NCBI GenBank assembly: GCA_014237395.1
Contig: JABZFP010000030.1
Coordinates: forward strand, 682,001 to 746,000
Direction of reading: 5' to 3'
DNA length: 64,000 nucleotides
From: Desulfobacteraceae bacterium
GTDB lineage: Bacteria > Desulfobacterota > Desulfobacteria > Desulfobacterales > UBA5852
The position numbers and the translations under genes were made by a program. Shown piece by piece: positions 52,646 to 60,921 of this stretch (its first letter is position 1; every line of letters starts with the position of its first letter). The notes beneath the pieces are model-generated. The model was not told the DNA's origin. It did no database searches and saw nothing but the letters and a program-made list of their open reading frames with translations.

Positions 52646-53257
52646 TCACGGCGTCCCCGGCGCAGCTGGGGCGAGCAAAACGATGCCGGCCATCAGGCCC
52701 ATGGGGACCTCCTCCGGGTTGCTTTCACTGGTAATCTTGTGGATCGGCCAATCGACGGTGCGGGAAAGTTCGAAAAAATTGACGCCCAGCCCTGAAATGG
52801 AGGGGCGGGCCGCTTCCGGGTGCCTGCAGTCGCCGTTGCCGGACAACACCCGACAATCTATTTCTTCCGAACAAAAGATACGTTTGCAGGAGCCGGCCGC
52901 AAACCCACGAGCCGCCGCATAACCGCATGTCTGGGCATGGCGTTCGAGAGCCGCAGCGGTTTCGTGAACGATGCGGGAGACTTCGAAGCGACCGTCGCCC
53001 AGCAATACTTCAGTGGGAACATCGAACTTGAAGACGAGAGCACGGGGGTAGGCGCGCAGCAATTCCCGAAAGGCTTCCGGTTTCATGACATGCGGCGGGC
53101 AGTTGGCGCCCTGACCATAACCGGGGCAGCCGGGATCTTTGCATATGGCGGCCAGATCGTCTTCGACCCGGATGCGGGCGGCATCGATCAGGCGTGCATC
53201 GCTGACGCCCAGTTCAGTTGCACGCCCCAGCAGTTGTTGCTCGTGGTTGTCGACCAT
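52646..53257 (-). CDS. DUF2284 cysteine-rich protein
   Basis: 203 residues with the DUF2284 cysteine pattern: CKDPGCPGYGQGANCPPH near residue 39, CGYAAARGF and GSCKRIFC near 110-128, and CRHPEAARPSISGLGV. The family is common in anaerobes and methanogens and is predicted to bind a metal or Fe-S cluster; function unknown. Its start ATG 53257 overlaps the GNAT stop (TAATG), so the two are coupled. Confidence 0.83.
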   Translation of the reverse strand: MVDNHEQQLLGRATELGVSDARLIDAARIRVEDDLAAICKDPGCPGYGQGANCPPHVMKPEAFRELLRAYPRALVFKFDVPTEVLLGDGRFEVSRIVHETAAALERHAQTCGYAAARGFAAGSCKRIFCSEEIDCRVLSGNGDCRHPEAARPSISGLGVNFFELSRTVDWPIHKITSESNPEEVPMGLMAGIVLLAPAAPGTP

Positions 53258-53712
53258 TAAGATATTCCTGGCCCGGGGAGATCGCGATCAAAGATCTTCT
53301 GCGACTTGGTTTCGCGAAACCCCAGATGGGCATAAAAACGGTGGGTTTGTTTGCGGATGGCGTTGCACCGAACGCGCATGCGCGACTGGCCGTGTCCGTT
53401 CAGCCAGTCCGCCGCGCTGTCGACTAACTGACGGCCCACGCCGCGGCCGCGTTGGTCTTCGGCAACCACCAGGCTGGCAATTTCACCATACTGCCCTTCC
53501 GCCAGACGGTTGGCTATGACAACCTGGAGGCAACCGGTGAGTTGCCGGTCGTCGTCTTCCGCCACCAGAATGATGGTATCCGTCTTCCCGCCCAGCATTT
53601 CCAGACGGCGATTAACCGCTTGCTCGGTGTCCGGGTAGCCTAATTGATGCAAGAGTGCCGTGATCTGTGACGCGTCTTTGATGGTTGCCGGTCGGATAGG
53701 CATGCTGGACAT
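53257..53712 (-). CDS. GNAT family N-acetyltransferase
   Basis: 151 residues. The acetyl-CoA-binding A motif is VVAEDQRGRGVGRQLVDSA, with Q/RxxGxG/A (QRGRGVG), and THRFYAHLGFRE supplies the B motif. The substrate could be a small amine or an N-terminus; a direct partnership with the DUF2284 protein is only implied by TAATG coupling. ATG 53712 has GGAG eight bases upstream; a second ATG at 53703 is also in frame. Confidence 0.87.
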   Translation of the reverse strand: MSSMPIRPATIKDASQITALLHQLGYPDTEQAVNRRLEMLGGKTDTIILVAEDDDRQLTGCLQVVIANRLAEGQYGEIASLVVAEDQRGRGVGRQLVDSAADWLNGHGQSRMRVRCNAIRKQTHRFYAHLGFRETKSQKIFDRDLPGPGIS

Positions 53713-53932
53713 ATCCTTCTCTCCGTGACACTTTCCACCACTGGCCGATTTTGACCCCGCACAAGGCCTGAGAAAAGGTGAAACCGCAGGCGTCGCAGAA
53801 GCTGCTGGAAATTTTCGATGGGCGGAATGGGCGTTTCTTTTAAGGTATTGATTTTTGGATGGGCACTACCTAACAAACTGGGCGGGGCGGGTCAATCGAA
53901 ACTATTGTCGGGGACCGGGGAACGATGTTGCC

Positions 53933-53974
53933 AAAAAAGCTGTGGCGCCGCCGGTTGAGGGGCGTCGCCACAGC
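53933..53974 (-). terminator. Strong rho-independent terminator after the rhodanese gene
   Basis: On the minus strand GCTGTGGCG-A-CGCC pairs with GGCG-GCGCCACAGC around a short loop and is followed at once by TTTTTT. It lies 22 bases after the stop at 53996. Confidence 0.9.
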
Positions 53975-53995
53975 AATAATCACCGTGATTAAACA

Positions 53996-54757
53996 TCAGA
54001 AGGCCTTGACCGGCAGTCCTTCCGTTACCCAGGCGCTGATGCCGCCTTTCAGGTAGGTGAGGTGGGTGAAGTAGTACTTCTTTTCCAGCAGATACCGGAT
54101 GGCGGCCGGGGCCTGTTTGGCGCGGATGTCATAAATCACCAGGATTTTGTCGTCCGGCAGCCGTGTATAATCGCTGTGAAACTGGTAAAGCGGCAGGGCT
54201 TCGGTCGGCCCGTCGATCAGCCCGTCCTTTTGGCGGGAATTTTCGTCCCGGATATCTATCAGGAGGTAGCGGGGGTCCGAGCGCAGTTTTTCGACAAGCG
54301 CCCGGGGCGTGATGGGCTCCGGGATCTTGCGGTGGGCGTATTTGAAATTAAAGGATTCCAGAAGGTTGTGGCCTTTTTTCCACCCGGCCAGACCCTCCTT
54401 GTACCAGTAGACGTTGCGATATCCCATGGCGACCGCCTGACCGGCGGCCATTTTGGACTTCACTCAGCCGGGCCCTGCGCAATAAAAGACCGTGGGGGTG
54501 TCCATGCTCGTTGGCAGTTCCCGGGAAGTTTTCATCTGCTCGGTGGGGATGCACACCGAACCCGGGATGCGTTCTTCATAGAACTCCACCGGGCTCAAGG
54601 TATACACCAGAAAGGGTTTCTGGCCGGCAGCGAGCCATTTCTTGAGCTCCGGGGTGGTGATGATCTGAATATCCCCCGCAAGGCAAGGCAGACTGCCACC
54701 GATCAACAGGGCCAGACCGAGGAGGAAAACTGAGGTCAAGACGAAGATACGCTGCAT
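53996..54757 (-). CDS. Selenocysteine-containing double-rhodanese protein (UGA at 54464-54466 read as Sec98)
   Basis: Two frames that look like separate ORFs (54464-54757 and 53996-54463) are in the same phase, split only by TGA. With it read as selenocysteine the product has 253 residues. A signal sequence (IFVLTSVFLLGLALLIGG) points to the periplasm. Domain 1 ends VFYCAGPG-U-VKSKMAAGQAV, where homologs have YCxGPxCxxS: the TGA sits at the catalytic cysteine. Domain 2 has VIYDIRAKQAPAA, with no cysteine, so it is likely inactive. A bacterial SECIS-like hairpin follows (separate entry). Probable sulfur or selenium transferase. Alternative: a nonsense mutation. No sel genes are in the window to confirm decoding. 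Confidence 0.82.
54426..54451 (-). promoter_or_regulatory. Bacterial SECIS-like hairpin downstream of the in-frame UGA
   Basis: In mRNA sense, AUGGC-CGCC-GGUCA-GGCG-GUC-GCCAU folds into a stem of 5 plus 4 base pairs with a three-base bulge and an apical GGUCA loop. The loop starts 22 bases after the UGA, and has G at its first positions followed by U, as in the fdhF SECIS that SelB recognises. Distance and loop fit the bacterial consensus. Confidence 0.75.
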
Positions 54758-54859
54758 GTCCTTTCTCTTGCATCTCTAAAGGTTCGGATTGGATCACGAT
54801 ATTTGCACGGTATGATTATCGCCCTGCGTGGGGAAAACTTTAGTGTAAGGCCAAAAAAT

Positions 54860-55114
54860 CTAAAGAATCATTTTGATGGAAGGCAGCTCTTGCAGACGGG
54901 CAAAAAGGCGGTTGCGCGCATCTTCGCTGGTGACCTCGGTTTCGAGATGCAAGGAGATATATTTCCCGGTACGGCTTTTATTTGATGGGGTGAGGTGATA
55001 GGCGTCGTGCTTCAGGCAGTCCGCCACGGTGTCGTGGATAGCTTGCGCATCGGTACCGATCAGCGTGAAAGACCAATTGCAGGGATAGGTTACGGCAGGT
55101 TTTTGCATCGTCAT
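54860..55114 (-). CDS. DUF493 family protein (YbeD-like)
   Basis: 84 residues, the full length of this family. WSFTLIGTDAQAIHDTVADC and TGKYISLHLETEVTSEDARNRLF match the ferredoxin-like alpha/beta fold, similar to ACT-type regulatory domains. Proteins of this family are small and cytosolic, with an unknown role, often near lipoate genes in E. coli. Two ATG codons (55114 and 55108) are possible; GGGGG stands just upstream. It lies just downstream of the SpoIIAA-like gene by 13 bases. Confidence 0.85.
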   Translation of the reverse strand: MTMQKPAVTYPCNWSFTLIGTDAQAIHDTVADCLKHDAYHLTPSNKSRTGKYISLHLETEVTSEDARNRLFARLQELPSIKMIL

Positions 55115-55127
55115 TTACCCCCGCAGG

Positions 55128-55505
55128 CTATTGGTGCAGCCACATGCGGGCTTCGTCAATGGAACGGTAAACACCAATCTGCATATCGACATGTGCATCG
55201 GTGGTAAGCTCCCAGGCCCGGGCAATTCCGAAATCGATATCTTTCTTCATCACCAGCGCAATCTTGCCGCCGCCAAGCTGTGGGCCGATTTTCTGGAAAT
55301 GGTGCGAGACCCGGTCAATCCCTTCCACCGTAATGTCGGCAATGTCCAGTTTACGATGGTCGAGCAGGATGGTGTTGCCAGGCTGCCACGAGGCGTGAGA
55401 AACGATGGCGTCCAGGAACGCAATGATGCCTTCGGCGCTGCCCGGGCCCATTGTGGTGACAGTGAAGAAACGTCCATCCGGTTCCACTTTGATGTCGTAT
55501 TCCAT
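55128..55505 (-). CDS. SpoIIAA-like/STAS-family protein
   Basis: 125 residues with alternating strands and helices; PGNTILLDHRKLDIADITVEG and ALVMKKDIDFGIARAWELT are typical of the SpoIIAA-like group related to STAS and CRAL-TRIO domains. No phospho-serine switch residue can be identified with certainty. It is a cytosolic protein of unknown function; co-transcription with DUF493 is likely because of the 13-base gap. ATG 55505 is preceded by AGGGGA. Confidence 0.75.
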   Translation of the reverse strand: MEYDIKVEPDGRFFTVTTMGPGSAEGIIAFLDAIVSHASWQPGNTILLDHRKLDIADITVEGIDRVSHHFQKIGPQLGGGKIALVMKKDIDFGIARAWELTTDAHVDMQIGVYRSIDEARMWLHQ

Positions 55506-55801
55506 TGCCTGATATCCCCTGCTTTTGTGGCATTATCAACAAGCATTAACGCATCTTCGAAATGTTGTCAAAAATGCTCCGCACCTGTAGTAACCGGTTG
55601 CAGCGGGTCATGCTTGTCTTTGCCGGCGGCGGTTAAATCTTGCCATAGCGCGTTGTGCCTGTAATAGGGTATTATCGCCATCATGGAACGACACCCTGAA
55701 AGCGGCGGGTTCACGCGGACTGGATGGAGACGTCGGAGACTGTGGCTGCAAAACCATTTACATGCCGAATCAGCGCAAAACATCATTCAGGAGAGATCGC
55801 A

Positions 55802-56911
55802 TTGAAAAAGGAAGCTGATACAATCAATGATGAAAAACGAAGCACTTTTGCCGCCAAGATGACGGACGTGCTGAACTACGGCGCCCTGAACCTGGCTATG
55901 GGGATAGGGTATCGTGCCCGTCTTTTCGACATCATGGATGAGATGGATAGGCCCGCCTCCGCTGAAGCCATTGCCGGGCAGGCGGGGCTCGACAGCCGTT
56001 ATGTCAAGGAGTGGCTGGGGGTGATGGTGTGCGGCGGCGTGATCACGCTTTCCCGAGGGGGGGACGGTAATGATCTTTTTCATCTGCCCCCGGAACATGC
56101 CGATCTGATCACCCGGCGGGCCGGCAGTGCCAATCTGGGGGTCTATACCCAGGAGATACCGCTGCTGACCCGCTGCGCCTTGGATGAAGTCCTGAAAGGC
56201 TTCCAGACCGGCCAGGGGGTGGCCTATGACAACTACCCGCGGTTCCAGCAATTCATGGGGCAACTGGCGGATGCCAAACACCGGGAAGTCCTGGTGGAGA
56301 CCTTTCTGCCGTCCGTGGACAACGGCGCCATCGTTTGTCAAATGGAAACCGGCATCCGGGTCTGCGACTTGGGCTGTGCCGAGGGGGTGGCCCTGACGCT
56401 CATGGCCGAGGCGTTTCCCCGCAGCACCTTTGTGGGAATCGACATAGCCGAGGAGGCCTTGCATCAGGCACGGGCGGCCGCCGCCGATAAAGCCCTGACC
56501 AATATCACGTTCATCAACCAGGATGCCGCCGTGTTGGATGAAACGTCCGATCTTGCCGGCACGTTTGACTATATTACAGCCTTTGACGCGATTCACGATC
56601 AGACCCAACCGCTGGCGGCGCTCCGGGGGGTGCATGCCCTCCTGAAGCCGGGTGGAATTTTCTCCATGGTGGATATCGCCGCCGGCAGTCGTCTGGCGGA
56701 CAACCGGGAGCACCCCATGGGCGCCTTCCTTTACACGGTCAGCCTGATGCACTGTATGCCGGTGGGCCTGGTGGACGGCGGTACGGGGCTCGGGATGATG
56801 TGGGGCCGCGAAAAAGCCCTATCGCTATTGCAGGCCGCCGGGTTCGATGCGGTGGAGGTGCGCGACATCCCTCAGGACGCCTTCAATCTTCACTTCTGCT
56901 GCAGGAAGTGA
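55802..56911 (+). CDS. Class I SAM methyltransferase with N-terminal winged helix (Rv2258c-like)
   Basis: 369 residues. The N-terminal region (AAKMTDVLNYGALNLAMGIG ... YVKEWLGVMVCGGVI) is a winged-helix dimerisation domain, and the C-terminal part is a SAM-binding core with RVCDLGCAEGVALTLMAEAF as motif I. It resembles Rv2258c-type methyltransferases that act on small molecules. The start is TTG 55802, supported by CAGGAGAG eight bases upstream; the frame is open further back to 55724 without homology. Its TGA overlaps a possible start of the next methyltransferase gene. Confidence 0.84.
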   Translation: MKKEADTINDEKRSTFAAKMTDVLNYGALNLAMGIGYRARLFDIMDEMDRPASAEAIAGQAGLDSRYVKEWLGVMVCGGVITLSRGGDGNDLFHLPPEHADLITRRAGSANLGVYTQEIPLLTRCALDEVLKGFQTGQGVAYDNYPRFQQFMGQLADAKHREVLVETFLPSVDNGAIVCQMETGIRVCDLGCAEGVALTLMAEAFPRSTFVGIDIAEEALHQARAAAADKALTNITFINQDAAVLDETSDLAGTFDYITAFDAIHDQTQPLAALRGVHALLKPGGIFSMVDIAAGSRLADNREHPMGAFLYTVSLMHCMPVGLVDGGTGLGMMWGREKALSLLQAAGFDAVEVRDIPQDAFNLHFCCRK

Positions 56912-56955
56912 TGGGTCAAACCTCAAAGAAAAACGAGAATCAACCGGAGGATACA

Positions 56956-57528
56956 ATGGCCGATACACCCATCGCGGCTGGGAAAAGCAGTTTTAACCTG
57001 GTGGACGCCAGCCTGCTTTTCGATGCCATGGATCTGCGGAAAGACGACGTGCTATTGGACCTGGCATGTGGGGTCGGCAATTATTCCCTGGCGATAGCGG
57101 CGCACACCGGCTCGGGCGGAACGATTCACGCGCTGGATTTATGGGAAGAGGGGATCGCGGCCCTGCGGTCTGAGGCGGCTGCGCGAAATATGGCGTGGAT
57201 TCACCCGGCAGTGGCTGACATCAGCTGCCAGATCCCCCTCGAGGATGACGGTGTGGATGTCTGCCTGATGGCTACCGTGCTGCATGATCTTAAGTAGAGC
57301 GGAACCCACGCGGGAGCCCTGAATGAACTACGGCGGGTGGTGAAGCCTCTGGGGACACTGGCCGTGGTGGAATTCAAGAAGATCAACGGGCCGCCGGGAC
57401 CGCCGCTGCAAATTCGCCTGTCACCGGCGGAAACCGAAGCACTGCTTGAACCTTTCGGCTTCGTGCGCGATCGTGTCGTCGATATCGGTCCCTTTAACTA
57501 TCTGGCGCGCTTCAACTTGCGGTTGTGA
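56956..57528 (+). pseudogene. Class I SAM methyltransferase interrupted by an in-frame TAG at 57295-57297
   Basis: 190 codons counting the TAG. The part before it has SAM motif I (VLLDLACGVGNYSLAIA), the acidic ALDLWEEG strand and LMATVLHDLK; the part after (SGTHAGALNELRRVVKPLG, AVVEFKKINGPPGPP) completes a COG2226-type methyltransferase in the same frame, with no other damage. ATG 56956 follows GGAGGA; an alternative start at 56911 overlaps the preceding gene by TGATG. Explanations are a recent nonsense mutation, sequencing error, or pyrrolysine insertion. Its 3' end overlaps convergent uvrA by 17 bases. Confidence 0.75.
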
Positions 57529-60415
57529 AGATTTCCTTCAGATAGCGCCCGGTGTAACTCTTTCTGATCTTGGTGATGGATTCCGGCGCCCCTTCGGCCA
57601 CCAGTCGTCCTCCGGCGCTGCCGCCCTCGGGACCGAGATCGATGACCCAGTCGGCGGTTTTGATGACATCCAGGTTGTGCTCGATGATAATGACCGTGTT
57701 GCCGGAGGCCACCAGGCGCTGCAGGACGGTCAGCAGCATGCGGATGTCCAGAAAGTGCAGGCCGGTGGTGGGCTCGTCCAGGATGTAGAGGGTCCGGCCG
57801 GTGTCGCGTTTGGCCAGTTCCCGGGCCAGTTTGATCCGCTGGGCTTCACCGCCGGAAAGGGTCACGGCGGACTGGCCGAGCTTGATATAGCCCAGCCCCA
57901 CGTCCATAAGAGTGTCCAGGATGGCCATGATCTTCGGGTGGTTGGCAAAGACTTCCCGTGCCTGGCGCACGGACAGATCGAGGACATCGGCGATGGAATG
58001 CCCTTTGGTGGTGACCTCCAGGGTGGCCTCGTTGAACCGGCGCCCGCGGCAGGTTTCGCAGGGCACGAAGACATCGGCCAGAAAATGCATTTCCACGCGG
58101 ATGAAGCCGTCTCCGCGGCAGGCCTCACAGCGCCCCCCCTTGACGTTGAAGGAAAAGCGGCCTTTCTTGTAGCCGCGTTCCCGCGCCACCGGCAATTGCG
58201 CGAAGAAATCCCGGATCAGGTCGAAGACTTTGGTATAGGTGGCCGGATTGCTGCGCGGCGTGCGGCCGATGGCCTTCTGGTCGATGCTGATCACCTTGTC
58301 GATGCGGGACAAACCGCTGAGCCCGTCATGTTGTCCGACATCCATGGTGGCGCCGTGCAGCCGGCGGGCCAGGGCCGGGTAGAGAATCTGGTTAATGAGG
58401 GTGGATTTGCCGGCCCCGGATACGCCGGTGACCGCCACGAAAAGCCCTAAAGGAATGCGGACATCGATGCCGTCCAGGTTGTTGGCGGTGGCCTTGCGAA
58501 TGGTGATCCAGTGGTTGCCGACTTCCGCCGGACGACGACGGCGTTCCGGAACCGCGATGGTTTCCCGGCCGGCCATGAATTTGCCGGTAACCGACTGGCG
58601 ATTGCGTCGGATTTGGGCCGGGGTGCCCTGGGCCACGATGCGGCCGCCCAGCAACCCGGCGCCCGGCCCCATGTCCACGATCCAGTCCGCGGCTTCCATG
58701 GTCTCCCGATCATGTTCGATCACGATCAGGGTGTTGCCGATATCGCGGAGGTGGGCCAGGGTTTCCAGCAGGCGCAAATTGTCTCGCTGGTGCAGGCCGA
58801 TGGAGGGTTCGTCCAGGATATAGAGGACGCCGGTCAATTCGGATCCCACCTGGGAGGCCAGGCGGATGCGCTGGGATTCCCCTCCGGAAAGGGTCGGCCC
58901 TTTGCGTGAGAGGGTCAGATAATCGAGGCCCACATTGATCAAAAAGCCCAGGCGGGAGGTGATCTCCTTGACCAGTTCTTCGGCAATGAGTTTGCGGTTG
59001 CCGGTTAGCGGGAGCTTTTTCATGAAATCGTAAGCGTCGCCGACCGTCATGGCCGTGACATCCATAATCGACAGGCCATCCACGCGCACGTTCAATACCT
59101 CCGGTTTCAAGCGGTGGCCGTGGCAGGCGGCGCAGGGTTTTTCCGACATGAACCCGGCGTAGTAGCGTTTCTGGTGTTCGGACTGGGTCTGCCGGTAGCG
59201 GCGCATCATGGCGGGCACCAAACCCTCCCAGGTGGTTTTGAACCGCCCTTGGATTTTTTCCGAATCCCAGGAGACCACCATCTCCCGGCCGTTGGATCCG
59301 AAAAGCACCAGGTCCCGGTGTTTTTTAGCCAGCTTGTTCCAGGGCGTGTCGTAGGGAAGCCCCCATTTATGGCGCAGGCCCTCGATCTGGCGTCCGCCCC
59401 AGGCGTTTTTTGCCTTTCCCTCGCTGGTGAAATAATTGCGCCAGGGCACCACCGCCCCTTCGAGAATCGTCAACCGTTTGTCGGGAACCAGTTTGTCGGG
59501 ATCCATGGTGAGCCGGCTGCCGATACCGTTGCAGCCCGTGCACATGCCCTGGGGCGAGTTGAAGGAAAACAGGGCCGGCTCCAGTTCCGGGTAGGCAATG
59601 CCGCAGCAGGAGCGGGCCTCGCTCATTTTAAGATCCGCGCGGCCCGGGCTGTGCAGGGTCAAACGGCCCTGGCCGGTTTTTAAGGCGAGCTCCACCGAAT
59701 CGGTCAGGCGACTGCGAAAAGCGGCGCCGGACTTGATCACCAGGCGGTCCACCACCACTTCGATGGTGTGCTTCTTTTGCTTGGGCAGTTGCGGGAGATC
59801 GTCCAAATCCTGGATGACACCGTTCAGGCGCACCCGGCCGAAGCCTTCCTGCCGTAGCCTATCCAGCCGCTCCTTGTGCGTTCCTTTGCGATTTTCCACG
59901 ATGGGTGCCAGGAGCACGACGCGGGTTCCGGGCGGCAGTTCCAGGATCTGCGCCACCATGGCCTGGGCGTTACCGCGCCCCACGCGCTGGCCGCATTTAA
60001 GGCAGTATTGTTCGCCGATGCGGGCGAACAGGACCCGCAGGTAGTCGTATACTTCGGTGATGGTGCCGACCGTGGAGCGCGGATTGCGGCTGGCGGCCTT
60101 CTGTTCGATGGAGATGGTGGGCGACAAGCCCCGGATCATGTCGTAGCGGGGTTTTTCCATCTGGCCGATGAACTGGCGGGCGTAGGCCGAGAGGGATTCC
60201 ACATAGCGGCGCTGTCCCTCGGCATAAATTGTGTCGAAAGCCAGACTGGATTTGCCGGAACCGGACACGCCGGTCATCACGATCAGCTTTTTCTTGGGCA
60301 GTTCCAGGTCGATGTTCTGCAGATTGTGCTCCCGGGCGCCCTTGACGATGATGGTGTCCAGTTCGGCTGATTTGCGGCGTCGGTGTATTTTTTTCGGGCT
60401 CATGCGTTGGGGCAT
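57512..60415 (-). CDS. uvrA: Excinuclease ABC subunit UvrA
   Basis: 967 residues. The protein has two ABC ATPase units: Walker A VTGVSGSGKSSLAFDTI and VTGVSGAGKSTLINQIL, signature TLSGGESQRIRLASQVG and TLSGGEAQRIKLARELA. It recognises damaged DNA in nucleotide excision repair with UvrB. The C-terminal zinc finger is intact (GGRCEACRGDGF...CETCRGRRF). The first zinc module reads ARSCCGIAYPELEP, with the usual first cysteine replaced by Arg and a new adjacent Cys, while CTGCNGIG is normal. The stop overlaps the end of the convergent methyltransferase gene. Confidence 0.96.
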   Translation of the reverse strand: MPQRMSPKKIHRRRKSAELDTIIVKGAREHNLQNIDLELPKKKLIVMTGVSGSGKSSLAFDTIYAEGQRRYVESLSAYARQFIGQMEKPRYDMIRGLSPTISIEQKAASRNPRSTVGTITEVYDYLRVLFARIGEQYCLKCGQRVGRGNAQAMVAQILELPPGTRVVLLAPIVENRKGTHKERLDRLRQEGFGRVRLNGVIQDLDDLPQLPKQKKHTIEVVVDRLVIKSGAAFRSRLTDSVELALKTGQGRLTLHSPGRADLKMSEARSCCGIAYPELEPALFSFNSPQGMCTGCNGIGSRLTMDPDKLVPDKRLTILEGAVVPWRNYFTSEGKAKNAWGGRQIEGLRHKWGLPYDTPWNKLAKKHRDLVLFGSNGREMVVSWDSEKIQGRFKTTWEGLVPAMMRRYRQTQSEHQKRYYAGFMSEKPCAACHGHRLKPEVLNVRVDGLSIMDVTAMTVGDAYDFMKKLPLTGNRKLIAEELVKEITSRLGFLINVGLDYLTLSRKGPTLSGGESQRIRLASQVGSELTGVLYILDEPSIGLHQRDNLRLLETLAHLRDIGNTLIVIEHDRETMEAADWIVDMGPGAGLLGGRIVAQGTPAQIRRNRQSVTGKFMAGRETIAVPERRRRPAEVGNHWITIRKATANNLDGIDVRIPLGLFVAVTGVSGAGKSTLINQILYPALARRLHGATMDVGQHDGLSGLSRIDKVISIDQKAIGRTPRSNPATYTKVFDLIRDFFAQLPVARERGYKKGRFSFNVKGGRCEACRGDGFIRVEMHFLADVFVPCETCRGRRFNEATLEVTTKGHSIADVLDLSVRQAREVFANHPKIMAILDTLMDVGLGYIKLGQSAVTLSGGEAQRIKLARELAKRDTGRTLYILDEPTTGLHFLDIRMLLTVLQRLVASGNTVIIIEHNLDVIKTADWVIDLGPEGGSAGGRLVAEGAPESITKIRKSYTGRYLKEIFTTAS

Positions 60416-60921
60416 CTCATTTTTGGGTCAATAACAGGCGGTCGCATCCGCCGCCCACGTCCCGATCATTTTTGGTGTCGCGCCCTTTTATCGAAAAGCA
60501 GACGGCAGGTCCAGGCTATTGTTTGATAACCGCATCGGACGGTGGCCATGGTGTGGCATCATCTTTTCAAGTCCGCAGCGGCCTATTGAAGGGCGGGCCG
60601 CATCATGCTAACAAACGAAGCACGCTTTGAAGGCAACGGTATCGACGATGCACGCCGACCGGCGGGCAGAGGTGGTATCCCATCTGAGCCGTTTGTGAAT
60701 CTCTTCAAAGTCCGATTGACCAGCTTTTCTGTTTTCGTGGCGGGTATCCACCATTTCCACCACGGTCCCCGCTCACGATAGGCCAATATCTGGTTGTCCT
60801 CACGGCCGATCCGTCCGGAAGGGCACCGATGCCCCATCATCGCGGCAGCTTCAGTGAAACGCCATGGTCACAGCGTAAAGGTCGACATTGACCGGTTGTT
60901 GACAAGCCGAGGAAATGCATC
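60416..60921. other. Intergenic region between uvrA and the RND efflux operon
   Basis: About 505 bases, divergent, so promoters for both sides are expected. I see no convincing promoter pair, tRNA, or repeat. The reverse ORF 60583-60840 (85 codons) has no ribosome site or recognisable motif and is not called. TTGAC occurs twice close to the start at 60922 (near 60888 and 60900) but too near the start codon for a -35 box. Confidence 0.4.

Noticed and set aside
60583..60840. An 85-codon reverse-strand ORF in the uvrA-RND gap
   Set aside because: No ribosome site and no motif; unrelated to neighbours.
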